A stretch of 64,000 nucleotides of DNA. Source: Bacteroidales bacterium (lineage in GTDB: Bacteria > Bacteroidota > Bacteroidia > Bacteroidales > Bacteroidaceae). The stretch is from NCBI GenBank assembly GCA_004558535.1, contig SFCP01000005.1, positions 18,709 through 82,708 of the forward strand, given 5' to 3'. The translations under genes were made by a program, and so were the position numbers. Below are positions 1-9,686 of the stretch, one piece after another (within the stretch, counting starts at the first letter, position 1; the number at the start of each line of letters is the position of its first letter). The notes beneath the pieces are model-generated. The model was given only the letters and a program-made list of their open reading frames with translations, had not been told where the DNA came from and did no database searches.

Positions 1-1184
1 AACGCAAGACGGCGGAATACCTGGACGAACTGGAGTTTCTGGCCGAGACGGCGGGCGCAGTGACCGTGAAGCGCTTCACGCAGCGGCTGGACGGACCCAG
101 CTCTGTGACCTATGTGGGCAAGGGTAAACTGGAGGAGATACGCAGTTACATCGAAGCCGAAGAGGAGGCCGAGCGCGAAGTCGGCATGGTCATCTTCGAC
201 GACGAACTGTCGGCCAAGCAGCTGCGCAATATCGAGCGCGAGCTGAAGGTGAAGATCCTGGACCGCACTTCGCTGATTCTGGACATCTTTGCGATGCGCG
301 CGCAGACGGCCAACGCCAAAACCCAGGTGGAGCTGGCGCAGTACAGGTACATGCTGCCGCGACTGCAGCGCCTGTGGACGCACTTGGAACGCCAAGGCGG
401 CGGCTCGGGCGGCGGTGGCGGAAAGGGAAGCGTGGGACTGCGCGGACCGGGCGAGACGCAGCTGGAAATGGACCGACGGATTATCCTGAACCGCATGGCC
501 CTGCTGAAACAGCGCCTGGCGGACATAGACCGGCAAAAGACGACACAGCGAAAAAATCGCGGGCGGCTCATCCGCGTGGCCCTCGTGGGATACACCAATG
601 TGGGCAAGTCGACCCTCATCAATCTGCTTGCCAAGGCCGAAGTCTTTGCCGAAAACAAACTCTTTGCCACCCTCGATACGACGGTGCGCAAGGTCATCAT
701 CGGCAACCTGCCTTTCCTGCTGGCCGATACCGTCGGATTTATCCGTAAACTGCCCACCGACCTGGTGGACTCCTTCAAGAGTACCCTCGACGAGGTGCGC
801 GAGGCAGACCTGCTGGTACACGTGGTGGACGTTTCGCATCCGGATTTCGCCGAACAAATCGAGGTGGTGAACAAGACGCTCCACGACCTGGGCTGCGCAG
901 ACAAGCCGGAGCTGATGGTGCTCAACAAGATGGACGCATATACCTGGACGGAAAAGGCGCCCGACGACCTGACGCCGCCCACCAAGGAGAACGTCACGCT
1001 GGAGCAGCTCATGAACACGTGGATGGCCCGCATGGGCGAAGACTGCATCTTCATATCGGCGCGCGAAAGGCAGAATATCGATGCCCTGAAAGACCTGCTG
1101 TACAAACGTGTGCGGCAACTGCACGTGCAGAAGTACCCCTACAACGACTTCCTCTTTGACGATTACACGGAAGAGGCAGAATGA
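1..1184 (+). CDS. hflX: GTPase HflX (5' end outside window)
   Basis: Ribosome-associated GTPase that binds the 50S subunit and helps split or rescue stalled ribosomes. The frame is open from base 3, and the residues before the first GTG (base 60) read like HflX N-terminus (RKTAEYLDELEFLAETAGA), so the true start lies upstream of the window. Visible: the HflX glycine-rich linker (GGGSGGGGGKG) and GETQLEMDRR segment, the G1 loop VGYTNVGKST, G3 DTVGFI with the family-typical RKLPTDLVDSFKSTL, and G4 NKMD. The C-terminal tail YPYNDFLFDDYTEEAE fits Bacteroidetes HflX. It is followed by about 600 bases without a gene. Identification is firm; only the start is missing. Confidence 0.96.
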   Translation, partial: RKTAEYLDELEFLAETAGAVTVKRFTQRLDGPSSVTYVGKGKLEEIRSYIEAEEEAEREVGMVIFDDELSAKQLRNIERELKVKILDRTSLILDIFAMRAQTANAKTQVELAQYRYMLPRLQRLWTHLERQGGGSGGGGGKGSVGLRGPGETQLEMDRRIILNRMALLKQRLADIDRQKTTQRKNRGRLIRVALVGYTNVGKSTLINLLAKAEVFAENKLFATLDTTVRKVIIGNLPFLLADTVGFIRKLPTDLVDSFKSTLDEVREADLLVHVVDVSHPDFAEQIEVVNKTLHDLGCADKPELMVLNKMDAYTWTEKAPDDLTPPTKENVTLEQLMNTWMARMGEDCIFISARERQNIDALKDLLYKRVRQLHVQKYPYNDFLFDDYTEEAE

Positions 1185-1270
1185 CAGCTGCCGCGGGGAG
1201 ATGTGCGACGCTGAGGGGGCTGCCGGTGGCCCCAATGGGACTGCCCGCCGTGCCAAGGCACCGATGCATA

Positions 1271-1418
1271 GTTGGTGTATAGTTGGACGGAGCAACCCTA
1301 CACACGTGGGCGATTGACACTCAGGGATTTGCTCCTTCCGGTGTATAGTTTGCAGTATTTTTCGGGGATAAAAATTCGTATACGGGCGCGCGTGTACACG
1401 TGCGCGTATGCGTAATAT
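1271..1418 (+). repeat. Dispersed intergenic element, family 2, copy 1
   Basis: One of four related intergenic copies (others at 49487 on minus, 49678 and 50097). Layout is X1 (GTTGGTGTATAGTTGG), X' (CAACCCTACAC), a linker of about 36 bases, X2 (GGTGTATAGTTTGC), a T-run with CGGGG, then a GC-alternating stretch (GCGCGCGTGTACACGTGCGC). X' is complementary to both X1 and X2, so two exclusive hairpins are possible. It lies between hflX and the rimP promoter. No protein is supported. The rest of the 1185-1599 gap shows nothing further that I recognise. Confidence 0.7.
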
Positions 1419-1599
1419 CAATTAAGGTGTGGTCAAGGCGAAACAGGTCCTCCGGATTGGCAGGACTTCGGCCGGAAGCATCGCGCAGCATCGCCGCGGC
1501 AAGGCACTGCCTCCACGAAGAATTTGGCCGTGCCAGCGCAAAAATAAATCGCCAAGTAAATCCTGCGTACGAGATAAAGAAAAAAATAAATCCGGCAGC

Positions 1600-1631
1600 T
1601 TTGGTGGATTTATAAAAAGTATGTATCTTTG
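1600..1631 (+). promoter_or_regulatory. Promoter of the rimP-nusA-infB operon
   Basis: TTTG at 1600-1603 and TATCTTTG at 1624-1631 are separated by exactly 20 bases, matching the Bacteroidetes -33/-7 consensus. The predicted start is near 1638, about 160 bases ahead of rimP and only a few bases before a terminator hairpin. Confidence 0.8.
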
Positions 1632-1641
1632 CAGCGGTATG

Positions 1642-1676
1642 AGTGAGGGGCTTTCGAAAGTTCCTCACTTGTTTTT
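1642..1676 (+). terminator. Promoter-proximal intrinsic terminator (leader attenuator)
   Basis: GTGAGGGGCTTTC pairs with GAAAGTTCCTCAC (13-base arms, two G-U pairs, tight loop) and is followed by TTGTTTTT. It begins only a few bases after the expected transcription start, so many transcripts would stop after about 40 nt. The operon downstream encodes NusA, which stimulates pausing and intrinsic termination. Autogenous control of the operon by NusA is therefore a reasonable inference, not shown here. Confidence 0.7.
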
Positions 1677-1800
1677 AAGCGGGTTCTATAAATTGCCAGA
1701 AATGAGGTAAAGTCCCTGCCTTTCGGCGACACCTCTTTCCGGCAAGCTCGCAAAACAAACCCGGGCGCAGATTTTATAGACTGTGACCCAAAGATTTGGC

Positions 1801-2268
1801 ATGACAGACAAGAAATTAGTTACCGACTTGGTGAACGAATGGCTCGAGGGCAAGGAATACTTCCTGACCGACGTGAACATTAGCCCCGACAATCGTATCG
1901 TGGTGGAAATAGACCACGAGGAAGGCGTTTGGATTGAGGACTGCGTAGAACTGAGTCGCTTCATCGAGGCCCATCTGGACCGGGATGAAGAAGATTTTGA
2001 GTTGGAAGTGGGCAGCGCCGGTATCGGACAGCCTTTCAAAGTGCTGCGCCAATATGAAATTCATGTGGGCGAGAGCGTGGAAACCCTTGCTGCGGACGGC
2101 CGGAAGTACACGGGACTCCTGAAGGAGGTTACCCCTGACTACTTCGTCGTGACGGTTCGCGAAAAAGTGAAAGAAGAGGGCGCCAAGCGGCCGAAAATGG
2201 TGGACCGCGATGTAATCCTGCGCTACGATGAGGTCAAATGGACCAAGTACCTCATAGATTTCAAGTAA
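1801..2268 (+). CDS. rimP: Ribosome maturation factor RimP
   Basis: Helps late maturation of the 30S subunit in the cytoplasm. The 155-residue product starts MTDKKLVTDLVNEWLEGK and carries the family core ISPDNRIVVEIDHEEGV, EDCVELSRFIE and LEVGSAGIGQPF, followed by a C-terminal SH3-like half ending TKYLIDFK. An in-frame GTG at 1783 adds six residues, but the ATG at 1801 matches the start of Bacteroidales homologues. It is the first gene of the rimP-nusA-infB operon. A gap of 228 bases separates it from nusA, with a possible weak GC hairpin near 2279-2311. Confidence 0.95.
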   Translation: MTDKKLVTDLVNEWLEGKEYFLTDVNISPDNRIVVEIDHEEGVWIEDCVELSRFIEAHLDRDEEDFELEVGSAGIGQPFKVLRQYEIHVGESVETLAADGRKYTGLLKEVTPDYFVVTVREKVKEEGAKRPKMVDRDVILRYDEVKWTKYLIDFK

Positions 2269-2496
2269 CAGCAAGACGCTCCCCGTAGGCCAAAGAGCCT
2301 CCGCGGGAGTTTCCTGCTTTCGGGCGGTAACCCCTGCCCCGAGGCGGAATAATCAATCAATAACAAAGCAACCCGATACAGGCATCGGCGTAACCGAAAT
2401 GGCGAGAAGCGACAAGTAAGTGCTCCCTGGGCGCTCCCTTGTGCGGAATGATGGCGACCCGGTGGACTGGCGGGATAAACACTCCTATTAAAATTT

Positions 2497-3762
2497 ATGG
2501 CTAAGAAAAAAGCGGAGACCATGAGTCTCATCGAAACTTTCTCAGAGTTCAAGGAAACGAAAAACATCGACCGAACCACCATGGTGGGCGTGCTCGAAGA
2601 AAGCTTCCGCAGCGTTATCGCTAAAATCTTTGGCTCCGACGAAAATTTCGACGTAATCGTAAACCCCGACAAAGGCGACTTTGAAATCTATCGCAACCGA
2701 GAAGTTGTGGCCGATGGCGAGGTGGTATCGGAAAACAGGCAGATATCGCTGTCTGAAGCCCGCGAAATCGATCCTGACTACGAAGAAGGGGAAGAGGTGA
2801 GCGAGGAAATCGACTTTGCCAAGTTCGGACGTCGCGCTATCCTCACACTGCGCCAGACTTTGGCCAGCAAAATCCTGGAATTGGAGCACGATGCACTCTA
2901 CAACAAGTACAAGGATCGCGTCGGAGAACTGATTGCCGCCGAGGTATATCAGACCTGGAAAAACGAAACCCTGCTCATGGACGACGAGAAGAACGAGCTG
3001 CTGCTGCCGAAATCCCAGCAAATTCCCCGCGACTTCTTCCATAAGGGCGACACCATCCGTGCTATCATCGACCGGGTGGACAATACAAACGGCAATCCCA
3101 AGATCTTCCTGAGCCGCACCTCGCCCGATTTCCTCCGTCGCCTGCTCGAAATGGAAATTCCCGAGATTACCGACGGCCTGATTACGGTTCGCAGCATCGC
3201 ACGTATTCCCGGAGAACGCGCCAAGATAGCTGTAGAAAGCTATGACGACCGCATCGATCCCGTCGGCGCCTGCGTGGGTGTAAAGGGTTCCCGTATACAC
3301 GGCGTCGTGCGCGAGTTGAATAACGAAAACATCGATGTAATCAATTATACAAGCAATCCCCGTCTGCTTATCCAGCGTGCGCTGAGTCCGGCACAGGTGT
3401 CGAGCATCCAACTGAACGAGGAGGATAAGAAAGCCGACGTGTACCTGCGCCCCGAAGAAGTATCGCTCGCCATCGGTAAGGGCGGTATGAATATCAAACT
3501 GGCGTCCATGCTGACCGGATATACCATTGACGTCTATCGCGAAGTGGATGGGGATGAAGCTACCGAGGATGACATCTATCTGGACGAGTTCGCAGATGAA
3601 ATCGACCAGTGGGTCATCGACGCTATCAAGGGCATCGGATTGGAAACGGCCAAGGACGTGCTCAACGCTCCCCGTGAAATGCTCATCGAAAAGGCCGACC
3701 TCGAAGAAGATACCGTGGATGAAGTCCTGCGAGTGCTTCGCGCAGAATTTGAGGAAGAATAA
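2497..3762 (+). CDS. nusA: Transcription termination/antitermination factor NusA
   Basis: Binds RNA polymerase and nascent RNA and modulates pausing, termination and antitermination. The 421-residue protein has the N-terminal polymerase-binding domain (to about residue 125), an S1 domain, and two KH domains (AVESYDDRIDPVGACVGVKG; YLRPEEVSLAIGKGGMNIKLA). A short acidic helix-hairpin-like tail follows (GIGLETAKDVLNAPREML...EFEEE) instead of the long acidic-repeat region of enterobacterial NusA. The ATG at 2497 gives MAKKKAETMSLIETFSEF, normal for the order. It sits between rimP and infB, the widely conserved arrangement, downstream of a promoter-proximal terminator that it could itself act on. 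Confidence 0.97.
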   Translation: MAKKKAETMSLIETFSEFKETKNIDRTTMVGVLEESFRSVIAKIFGSDENFDVIVNPDKGDFEIYRNREVVADGEVVSENRQISLSEAREIDPDYEEGEEVSEEIDFAKFGRRAILTLRQTLASKILELEHDALYNKYKDRVGELIAAEVYQTWKNETLLMDDEKNELLLPKSQQIPRDFFHKGDTIRAIIDRVDNTNGNPKIFLSRTSPDFLRRLLEMEIPEITDGLITVRSIARIPGERAKIAVESYDDRIDPVGACVGVKGSRIHGVVRELNNENIDVINYTSNPRLLIQRALSPAQVSSIQLNEEDKKADVYLRPEEVSLAIGKGGMNIKLASMLTGYTIDVYREVDGDEATEDDIYLDEFADEIDQWVIDAIKGIGLETAKDVLNAPREMLIEKADLEEDTVDEVLRVLRAEFEEE

Positions 3763-3935
3763 CGGGAACTGCCACTCCATGCCGAGCTGTAGTCACAGTG
3801 ACCTGCCTCTGTCAATCCGCCCCTCAGACCCTTTTGGTGGCTTGCCGATTTCTCCTGTCGGCTACATAGCTCGCCATGCTCTCTCCCTTAATCCTCAAAA
3901 CGTTCGAAATCCGAAAAATTAATCAACCGCCCAGA

Positions 3936-6668
3936 ATGAGTATTATCAGACTAAATAAAGTAATCAAGGAATTTAACGTGGGTCTGCAGACCCTGGCCGA
4001 TTTTCTCGAGAAGAAAGGCTATAAGATAAACGTGTCGCCCAGCGAAAAAATCACCGAAGAGCAATACGAGTTGCTGCGCCATGAATTTGGCGCCGACAAA
4101 AATTTGCGTACCGCCGCTGAAAAAATGCTGCAAGACCGTCAAAAAGAAAAAGAAAAGGAGCGGAAGAAAACTGCTGCCCCGGAAATGATTGAGACACGCG
4201 TTCCGGAAAATCTGCGCCCGCAGGTAGCGGTCGAGGAAAAACCGACTTCGCAGCCCGCAGCCGAACCGGAAAAGGCGCCGGAAGAACCCCAGAAGCAGCC
4301 TGCTGCTCCCGAGAAGCCGGTAGCGGAAACGCCTGCCGTTGAGGTTGCTCCCGGCCCAAAGGAAAAACCCTCCGTCGAGGAACGTGCAAAAGCCATAGGC
4401 TCCGAGGAAGACGGCATCTTCAAGTTGCATACCACCGTAGAGGTGACCGGACCGAAAGTCCTCGGCACCATTGACCTCTCCTCGCTCAATCAAAACACGC
4501 GGCCCAAGAAAAAATCCAAAGAGGAACGCCGGAAAGAGCGCGAAGAAAAGAACAGACAGCAGCATCCGACTGCGGCAAATGGCGAAAAGAAGAAACGCAA
4601 CCGCATAGGTAAGGAAAAAGTCGACGTAAATGCTGCCGCAAATCAACAAGGTGGCGAGCGCCGCAAACCCGGACAAGGCCCCGGCGCACCGACTGCCGCA
4701 CAAGGCGCCGGAAAGCGCGGAAAGGACCGCAATCGCAAGGCACAGCCCATCGTGAAGACCGAAGTGAGCGACGAGGATGTGGCAAAGCAGGTAAAGGAAA
4801 CCTTGGCGAGACTAACCAACAAGCAAAAGGGCTCGAAAGGTGCCAAGTACCGCAAAGAAAAGCGTGAGCAGGCCCGTGCACAGCAGGAAGAATTGCGACT
4901 GGAAGCCAAAGCCGAAAGCAAAATCCTGAAGTTGACGGAATTTGTGACGGCCAACGAGCTGGCAACCATGATGGACGTGCCCGTCAACAAGGTGATAGGC
5001 ACCTGTATGAGCATCGGCATCATGGTCAGCATCAACCAGCGCATGGACGCCGAGACCATAGACCTCGTGGCCGAGGAGTTCGGATTCAAGACGGAGTTTA
5101 TCAGTGCCGACGTACAGGAGGCCATCGCCGTAGAAGAGGACAGCGAGGAAGATCTCCAGCCGCGCGCACCGATTGTGACGGTCATGGGTCACGTGGACCA
5201 CGGTAAAACTTCGCTCCTTGACTATATACGTAAATCCAACGTCATCGCAGGTGAAGCCGGCGGCATCACGCAGCACATCGGCGCCTACAACGTCACGCTG
5301 GAAAGCGGCCGACACATTACTTTCCTCGATACCCCGGGTCACGAAGCCTTTACGGCCATGCGTGCCCGCGGTGCACAGGTCACCGACATCGCAATCATCA
5401 TCATTGCTGCCGACGATGACATCATGCCCCAGACGAAGGAAGCCATCAACCACGCCGTGGCGGCAAACGTCCCCATCGTATTTGCCATCAACAAAATAGA
5501 TAAACCGCACGCCAACCCGGATAAGATCAAGGAATCCCTGGCTGCGATGAATTTCCTCGTCGAGGAATGGGGCGGCAAGTATCAGAGTCAGGACATCTCG
5601 GCCAAGAAAGGCATCGGCGTCTCGGACCTGTTGGAGAAAGTCCTCCTCGAGGCCGACATGCTCGAACTCAAGGCCAACCCGAACCGCAAAGCGATTGGCA
5701 CTGTCATCGAAAGTTCGCTCGACAAGGGACGTGGTTACGTGGCCACCGTATTGGTGTCGAACGGTACGCTGCGCCAGGGCGACGTAGTCTTGGCCGGTAC
5801 AAACTTCGGCCGTGTCAAGGCCCTCTTCAACGAGCGTAATCAGCGCGTACAGGAAGTGGGTCCCTCCCAGGCCGCCACTTTGCTCGGCTTCAACGGCGCA
5901 CCGCAGGCCGGTGACCAGTTTAATGTGATGGAAACCGAGCAGGAGGCCCGCGAAATAGCCAACAAGCGCGAACAGTTGCAGCGCGAGCAGGATTTGCGTA
6001 CGCACAAGATGCTCACCCTCGACGAGGTGGGACGCCGTATCAAGCTCGGCTCGTTCAAGGAGCTCAACATCATCGTCAAGGGCGACGTGGACGGTTCCGT
6101 GGAAGCCCTTTCCGACTCCTTTATCAAACTCTCGACGGAGACTATCGCCGTCAACGTCATCCACAAGGGCGTCGGCCAGATTTCCGAGAACGATGTGACG
6201 CTGGCTGCCGCCTCGCAAGCCGTCATCGTCGGCTTCCAGGTGCGTCCCAGCCAGATGGCGCGCAAACTGGCCGAGAAGGAAGGCGTCGAAATTCGCCAAT
6301 ATTCGGTCATCTACGATGCCATCGAGGAGGTCAAGGAGGCCATGGAGGGCATGCTCGAGCCTGTCTTGAAGGAGGAACAGACGGCTACCGTCGAAGTGCG
6401 TCAGGTTTACCACATTTCCAAGGTCGGCTTTGTGGCTGGTGCATACGTCTTGGACGGCAAGGTGAAGCGTTCGGACAAGGCGCGCCTCATCCGCGATGGA
6501 ATTGTCATCTTCACCGGAGAAATCAATGCCTTGAAGCGCTTCAAGGACGACGTGAAGGAAGTAACTACCAACTTCGAGTGCGGTATCAGTTTGACGAACT
6601 GCAACGACATCAAGGAGGGAGACATCATCGAAACCTTCCAGGAAATCGAGGTGAAGCAGAAACTGTAA
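3936..6668 (+). CDS. infB: Translation initiation factor IF-2
   Basis: GTPase that places initiator tRNA on the 30S subunit and promotes subunit joining. The start [16 protein letters not shown] at 3936 is the conserved Bacteroidetes N-terminus; the frame is open further upstream but that part is not conserved. The 910-residue protein has an IF2N-like module, a long charged low-complexity region (about residues 60-340), a second IF2N-like region, then the G domain: [12 protein letters not shown] (G1), DTPGHEAF (G3), NKIDKP (G4). C-terminal domains II-IV follow and end [10 protein letters not shown]. Third gene of the operon, with a good terminator hairpin 80 bases downstream. Confidence 0.97.
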   Translation: MSIIRLNKVIKEFNVGLQTLADFLEKKGYKINVSPSEKITEEQYELLRHEFGADKNLRTAAEKMLQDRQKEKEKERKKTAAPEMIETRVPENLRPQVAVEEKPTSQPAAEPEKAPEEPQKQPAAPEKPVAETPAVEVAPGPKEKPSVEERAKAIGSEEDGIFKLHTTVEVTGPKVLGTIDLSSLNQNTRPKKKSKEERRKEREEKNRQQHPTAANGEKKKRNRIGKEKVDVNAAANQQGGERRKPGQGPGAPTAAQGAGKRGKDRNRKAQPIVKTEVSDEDVAKQVKETLARLTNKQKGSKGAKYRKEKREQARAQQEELRLEAKAESKILKLTEFVTANELATMMDVPVNKVIGTCMSIGIMVSINQRMDAETIDLVAEEFGFKTEFISADVQEAIAVEEDSEEDLQPRAPIVTVMGHVDHGKTSLLDYIRKSNVIAGEAGGITQHIGAYNVTLESGRHITFLDTPGHEAFTAMRARGAQVTDIAIIIIAADDDIMPQTKEAINHAVAANVPIVFAINKIDKPHANPDKIKESLAAMNFLVEEWGGKYQSQDISAKKGIGVSDLLEKVLLEADMLELKANPNRKAIGTVIESSLDKGRGYVATVLVSNGTLRQGDVVLAGTNFGRVKALFNERNQRVQEVGPSQAATLLGFNGAPQAGDQFNVMETEQEAREIANKREQLQREQDLRTHKMLTLDEVGRRIKLGSFKELNIIVKGDVDGSVEALSDSFIKLSTETIAVNVIHKGVGQISENDVTLAAASQAVIVGFQVRPSQMARKLAEKEGVEIRQYSVIYDAIEEVKEAMEGMLEPVLKEEQTATVEVRQVYHISKVGFVAGAYVLDGKVKRSDKARLIRDGIVIFTGEINALKRFKDDVKEVTTNFECGISLTNCNDIKEGDIIETFQEIEVKQKL

Positions 6669-6750
6669 ACCGCTCCGATGATACCCGGCGATGGGGCGGC
6701 CTTGGTGAAAAGGGCAGGCCCTGTGGCCACGGGCAGATACTACGTACAAG

Positions 6751-6793
6751 AGAACAGGGCGGGTGGCGTAAAGTCTTCCCGCCTTTGTTCTAT
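6751..6793 (+). terminator. Terminator hairpin after infB
   Basis: AGAACAGGGCGGG (6751-6763) pairs with CCCGCCTTTGTTCT (6778-6791) with one small internal loop. The U-tract is weak, so leakage into cvpA-sufB is possible. Confidence 0.55.
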
Positions 6794-6878
6794 CAATGAA
6801 GTAGGCAAGGCCTGCTCCGGCCGGACAGGTGTTGCAAAGCAACTTCCAAGTGGTTGATTTTATAAAAGTTATCCTATT

Positions 6879-7427
6879 ATGTTTATTGACCTTTTTATTT
6901 GCGTTCTCCTCGTTTGGGCTGTCTACAACGGCTGGAGAAACGGTTTTGTCAAGGAAATTTTCTCCACCCTCGGCATCCTGACCGGTTTAATCCTGGCCGG
7001 AATTGTCTATGCCGCCTTGGGTGATGACTGGCTGGCTGTCACGGGCAGCCGGACGAATATGATTCTCAACGTAGGCATGTTTATCATCCTGTGGGTGCTT
7101 CTGCCGATAGCCTTGGGGCTGGTGGCCAACATCCTGACGCGGGCTGTCAAGGGCCTGCAGCTTGGTTTGTTCAACTGCCTGCTGGGAACGGTCTTCAGTG
7201 TGGCCAAGTTTGCGCTGCTCATCAGTTGTGTGCTCAACATGATGGCCCGACTCGACATTTTGGACGAGAGCAAGACCGCTGAGAGCAACCTCTTCGAGCC
7301 GGCTGTGAGCCTGTTGCCCTTTATTGATCACGAGACAGGGGCTTCCGAGCGGGTGAGCAAGCAGGCCGACACCCTGTGGGTAGACCTTAGTGGCGAAAAG
7401 AAATCCGACAAGGAGGAGGCGCTATGA
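6879..7427 (+). CDS. CvpA family membrane protein
   Basis: Small integral membrane protein of 182 residues. The start [23 protein letters not shown] and the following helices ([55 protein letters not shown]) show four likely membrane spans typical of CvpA, followed by a soluble tail. Family members are linked to colicin V production and envelope-stress phenotypes, but the molecular function is not settled. Its stop overlaps the sufB start (ATGA at 7424), so the two are translationally coupled. The infB-cvpA-sufB order is common in Bacteroidales. Confidence 0.88.
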   Translation: MFIDLFICVLLVWAVYNGWRNGFVKEIFSTLGILTGLILAGIVYAALGDDWLAVTGSRTNMILNVGMFIILWVLLPIALGLVANILTRAVKGLQLGLFNCLLGTVFSVAKFALLISCVLNMMARLDILDESKTAESNLFEPAVSLLPFIDHETGASERVSKQADTLWVDLSGEKKSDKEEAL

Positions 7428-8905
7428 AAGAACAGGCATCCGACCCCCGTACCCCGACTGCAGCCATGAAAAACCGCGCCGCCCACGAGGCCGTGGCAAA
7501 GGCTTACGAATACGGCTTTACCACCGATGTACACACCGAAGTCATCGAGCGCGGACTCAATGAGGATGTGGTGCGCCTGATTTCTGAGAAGAAGGGAGAG
7601 CCCGAGTGGTTGTTGGAATTTCGCCTGAAGGCCCTGCGTTATTGGCAGACTTTGCAACAACCGGACTGGGCACACGTCAACCTGCCCGAGATTGACTATC
7701 AGGCCATCTCCTACTATGCCGACCCTACGGCCAAGTCGAAGGGCAGCGACAAGAAGGAAATCGATCCCGAACTGATGAAGACGTTCGACAAGCTCGGCAT
7801 ACCGCTCGAGGAACGCATGGCGCTGGCCGGCGTGGCCGTGGATGCTGTGATGGACTCCGTCTCGGTCAAGACCACCTTCAAGGAAAAATTGCAGGAGAAA
7901 GGCGTTATATTCTGCTCCATCAGCGAAGCCGTGCGCGAAAACCCCGATCTGGTGCGCAAATACCTCGGTAGCGTGGTGCCCTATCGCGACAATTACTTTG
8001 CCGCGCTCAACAGTGCCGTCTTCTCCGACGGTTCGTTCGTCTATGTGCCCCGTGGTGTGCGCTGCCCCATGGAATTGTCCACCTACTTCCGCATCAATGC
8101 GCGCAATACGGGCCAGTTTGAGCGCACGCTCATCGTGTGTGAGGACGAAGCCTACGTCTCCTACCTCGAGGGATGCACTGCGCCGATGCGCGACGAGAAC
8201 CAATTGCACGCCGCCATCGTGGAAATAATCGTCGGAGCCAATGCCGAGGTAAAGTACTCCACCGTTCAGAATTGGTATCCCGGCGACAGCGAGGGCCGCG
8301 GTGGTGTGTACAACCTGGTGACCAAGCGCGGGCAGCTTCGCGGACAGAACGCCAAGCTTTCCTGGACCCAGGTGGAGACGGGAAGTGCCATCACGTGGAA
8401 ATATCCCTCGTGTGTACTGATGGGGGATGGCTCGCAGGCTGAGTTTTACAGCGTGGCGGTGACCAACAACCACCAAGAGGCAGACACCGGCACGAAGATG
8501 ATACACATCGGCCGGGGTACGCGCTCCACCATCGTGTCGAAAGGCATTTCGGCCGGCCACAGCCAAAACTCTTATCGCGGATTGGTGAAGGTGGGAAGCC
8601 GGGCTGAGGGCGCGCGCAACCACTCTTCGTGTGACAGCCTCCTCCTCTCCGACACCTGTGGCGCGCATACCTATCCCTACATCGATGTGCACAACAACAA
8701 TGCGACCGTAGAGCACGAGGCCACCACCGGCAAAATTTCCGAGGACCAGCTTTTCTATTGCAACCAGCGCGGCATTCCCACCGAGGCAGCCGTTGACCTT
8801 ATCATCAACGGCTATGCGCGCGAGGTGCTCAACAAACTGCCGATGGAATTTGCCGTCGAGGCGCAGAAACTCCTCAGTATCTCCCTCGAAGGCAGCGTCG
8901 GATAA
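7424..8905 (+). CDS. sufB: Fe-S cluster assembly scaffold SufB
   Basis: Scaffold subunit of the SufBCD complex, on which Fe-S clusters are built in the cytoplasm. The 493-residue product has the SufB N-terminal part ([41 protein letters not shown]) and the beta-helix core with [25 protein letters not shown], GWxQ-like [17 protein letters not shown] and [20 protein letters not shown]. It overlaps cvpA by 4 bases. A second in-frame ATG at 7466 is a possible start. Unlike many Bacteroidales, no sufC, sufD or sufS follows: the next 780 bases are intergenic and carry a dispersed element. The partners must be encoded elsewhere. Confidence 0.95.
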   Translation: MKEQASDPRTPTAAMKNRAAHEAVAKAYEYGFTTDVHTEVIERGLNEDVVRLISEKKGEPEWLLEFRLKALRYWQTLQQPDWAHVNLPEIDYQAISYYADPTAKSKGSDKKEIDPELMKTFDKLGIPLEERMALAGVAVDAVMDSVSVKTTFKEKLQEKGVIFCSISEAVRENPDLVRKYLGSVVPYRDNYFAALNSAVFSDGSFVYVPRGVRCPMELSTYFRINARNTGQFERTLIVCEDEAYVSYLEGCTAPMRDENQLHAAIVEIIVGANAEVKYSTVQNWYPGDSEGRGGVYNLVTKRGQLRGQNAKLSWTQVETGSAITWKYPSCVLMGDGSQAEFYSVAVTNNHQEADTGTKMIHIGRGTRSTIVSKGISAGHSQNSYRGLVKVGSRAEGARNHSSCDSLLLSDTCGAHTYPYIDVHNNNATVEHEATTGKISEDQLFYCNQRGIPTEAAVDLIINGYAREVLNKLPMEFAVEAQKLLSISLEGSVG

Positions 8906-9080
8906 GGCTTGGTGAGCACCTGTATCCCCCGGATGGCTGCCCGGCGAGGCGGCGCGGGCGTCTCGGTCCTGCATCTGTGCCCCCACAAGCGTTTTACCGA
9001 GCCGCCATCGTCCGCCCTCCGGCGCTGATTTTACCAAGGTCGGCGGCATCGCGCGAAATGTTAAAATGCAATTTGGGTGA

Positions 9081-9112
9081 TTTGCTTTTTGCGAAAAAAT
9101 ATTGTATATTTG
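9081..9112 (+). promoter_or_regulatory. Promoter inside element A
   Basis: TTTG (9081-9084), 20 bases, TATATTTG (9105-9112): exact fit to the Bacteroidetes consensus. Transcription would start near 9119, right at the hairpin. Confidence 0.8.
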
Positions 9113-9119
9113 CATTGGC

Positions 9120-9165
9120 AAACCGAGGACTTCCTGTAAATGCAGGGCTTCCTCGGTTTCTTTTT
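9120..9165 (+). ncRNA. Predicted short hairpin RNA / terminator in element A
   Basis: AAACCGAGGA (9120-9129) pairs perfectly with TCCTCGGTTT (9150-9159), with an inner CCTG/CAGG stem, followed by CTTTTTG. It coincides with the expected transcription start, so the product would be a terminated RNA of about 45 nt. The arms differ in sequence from those in elements B and D but pair equally well. Confidence 0.55.
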
Positions 9166-9227
9166 GCCCGTATTGACCCAAAAACAGGGCCGGAGAGGGG
9201 GCAACTACCTGCCGGATAATTTTTTCC

Positions 9228-9311
9228 AAGTGCTTTGTAGTTTTTTCTAAGTGCTTTGTAGTTTTTTCCAAGTGCCGGATAGTTTTTCGCAAGTGCTTTT
9301 TCGTTTCTCGG
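9228..9311 (+). repeat. 21-bp tandem repeats in element A
   Basis: Four units start with AAGTGC at 9228, 9249, 9270 and 9291. Each has the form AAGTGC + TTTGTAG or CGGATAG + a T-run + C. A degenerate half unit lies at 9209. No spacers, so not CRISPR. Confidence 0.85.
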
Positions 9312-9569
9312 AAACAGCCGGCGGATTGTAAAGAGAAGTTATAAATGTTAAAGTTGAGGCTCTGGGGAGGTGCGAAATTCCGTGTCGTCACGCTCCAGGA
9401 CCAAGGGTGAAAAACCGGAGGGCCGGCGGGGTAAATAGAATGCAGGAAAGTTGTACACAAATGGCTCTTCAGATGGTGAAAAGTTCTTTTTCGGTGGAGC
9501 AAATAGCCCTTTTATATCGACATTCCTTATTTTTTTTAGGAAAAGATGGGTGTTGTCAAAAATAATTAT

Positions 9570-9650
9570 TAAACTTGCAAAATAAAACATGGCCGAGGGG
9601 AGACGGAGGCGTGGGTTCCACTCCGTTTTTTCAAGTGCTGTTTAGAATTT
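9570..9650 (+). repeat. Reduced copy of the promoter-hairpin-repeat element
   Basis: A weak -7 box TAAACTTG (9570-9577) precedes a hairpin (ACGGAG 9603-9608 with CTCCGT 9621-9626, inner TGG/CCA) and six Ts. One partial repeat unit, CAAGTGCTGTTTAG, follows directly. Same order of parts as element A but without the spacer. It ends 40 bases before the lipoprotein gene at 9687 and might also serve as its leader. Confidence 0.45.
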
Positions 9651-9686
9651 AGAACGACGGAACCCCCTAATAAACCTAATACAGTT

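Larger units (their letters stand above)
9051..9353 (+). repeat. Dispersed promoter-hairpin-21 bp repeat element, copy A
   Basis: Intergenic unit homologous to elements B (19208-19490, minus) and D (30752-31028, minus). Shared parts in order: GCGCGAAATGTTAA at the left edge, a perfect -33/-7 promoter, a terminator-like hairpin, a T-rich TTTCTTTTTGCCC, about 45 variable bases, 21-bp repeat units, and AGTTATAAATGTTAAAG at the right edge. Both edges contain ATGTTAA. I see no coding capacity; frames across it give only low-complexity peptides. The gap 8906-9050 holds nothing I recognise. Confidence 0.75.

Noticed and set aside
4812..6842. A 676-residue minus-strand frame opposite infB
   Set aside because: Composition and position show it is the shadow of infB; no family features.
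7328..9502. A 724-residue open frame on the minus strand
   Set aside because: It runs antisense through sufB and element A, has no recognisable domain, and its KHLEKTT heptads come from the 21-bp repeats. sufB on the plus strand is certain.
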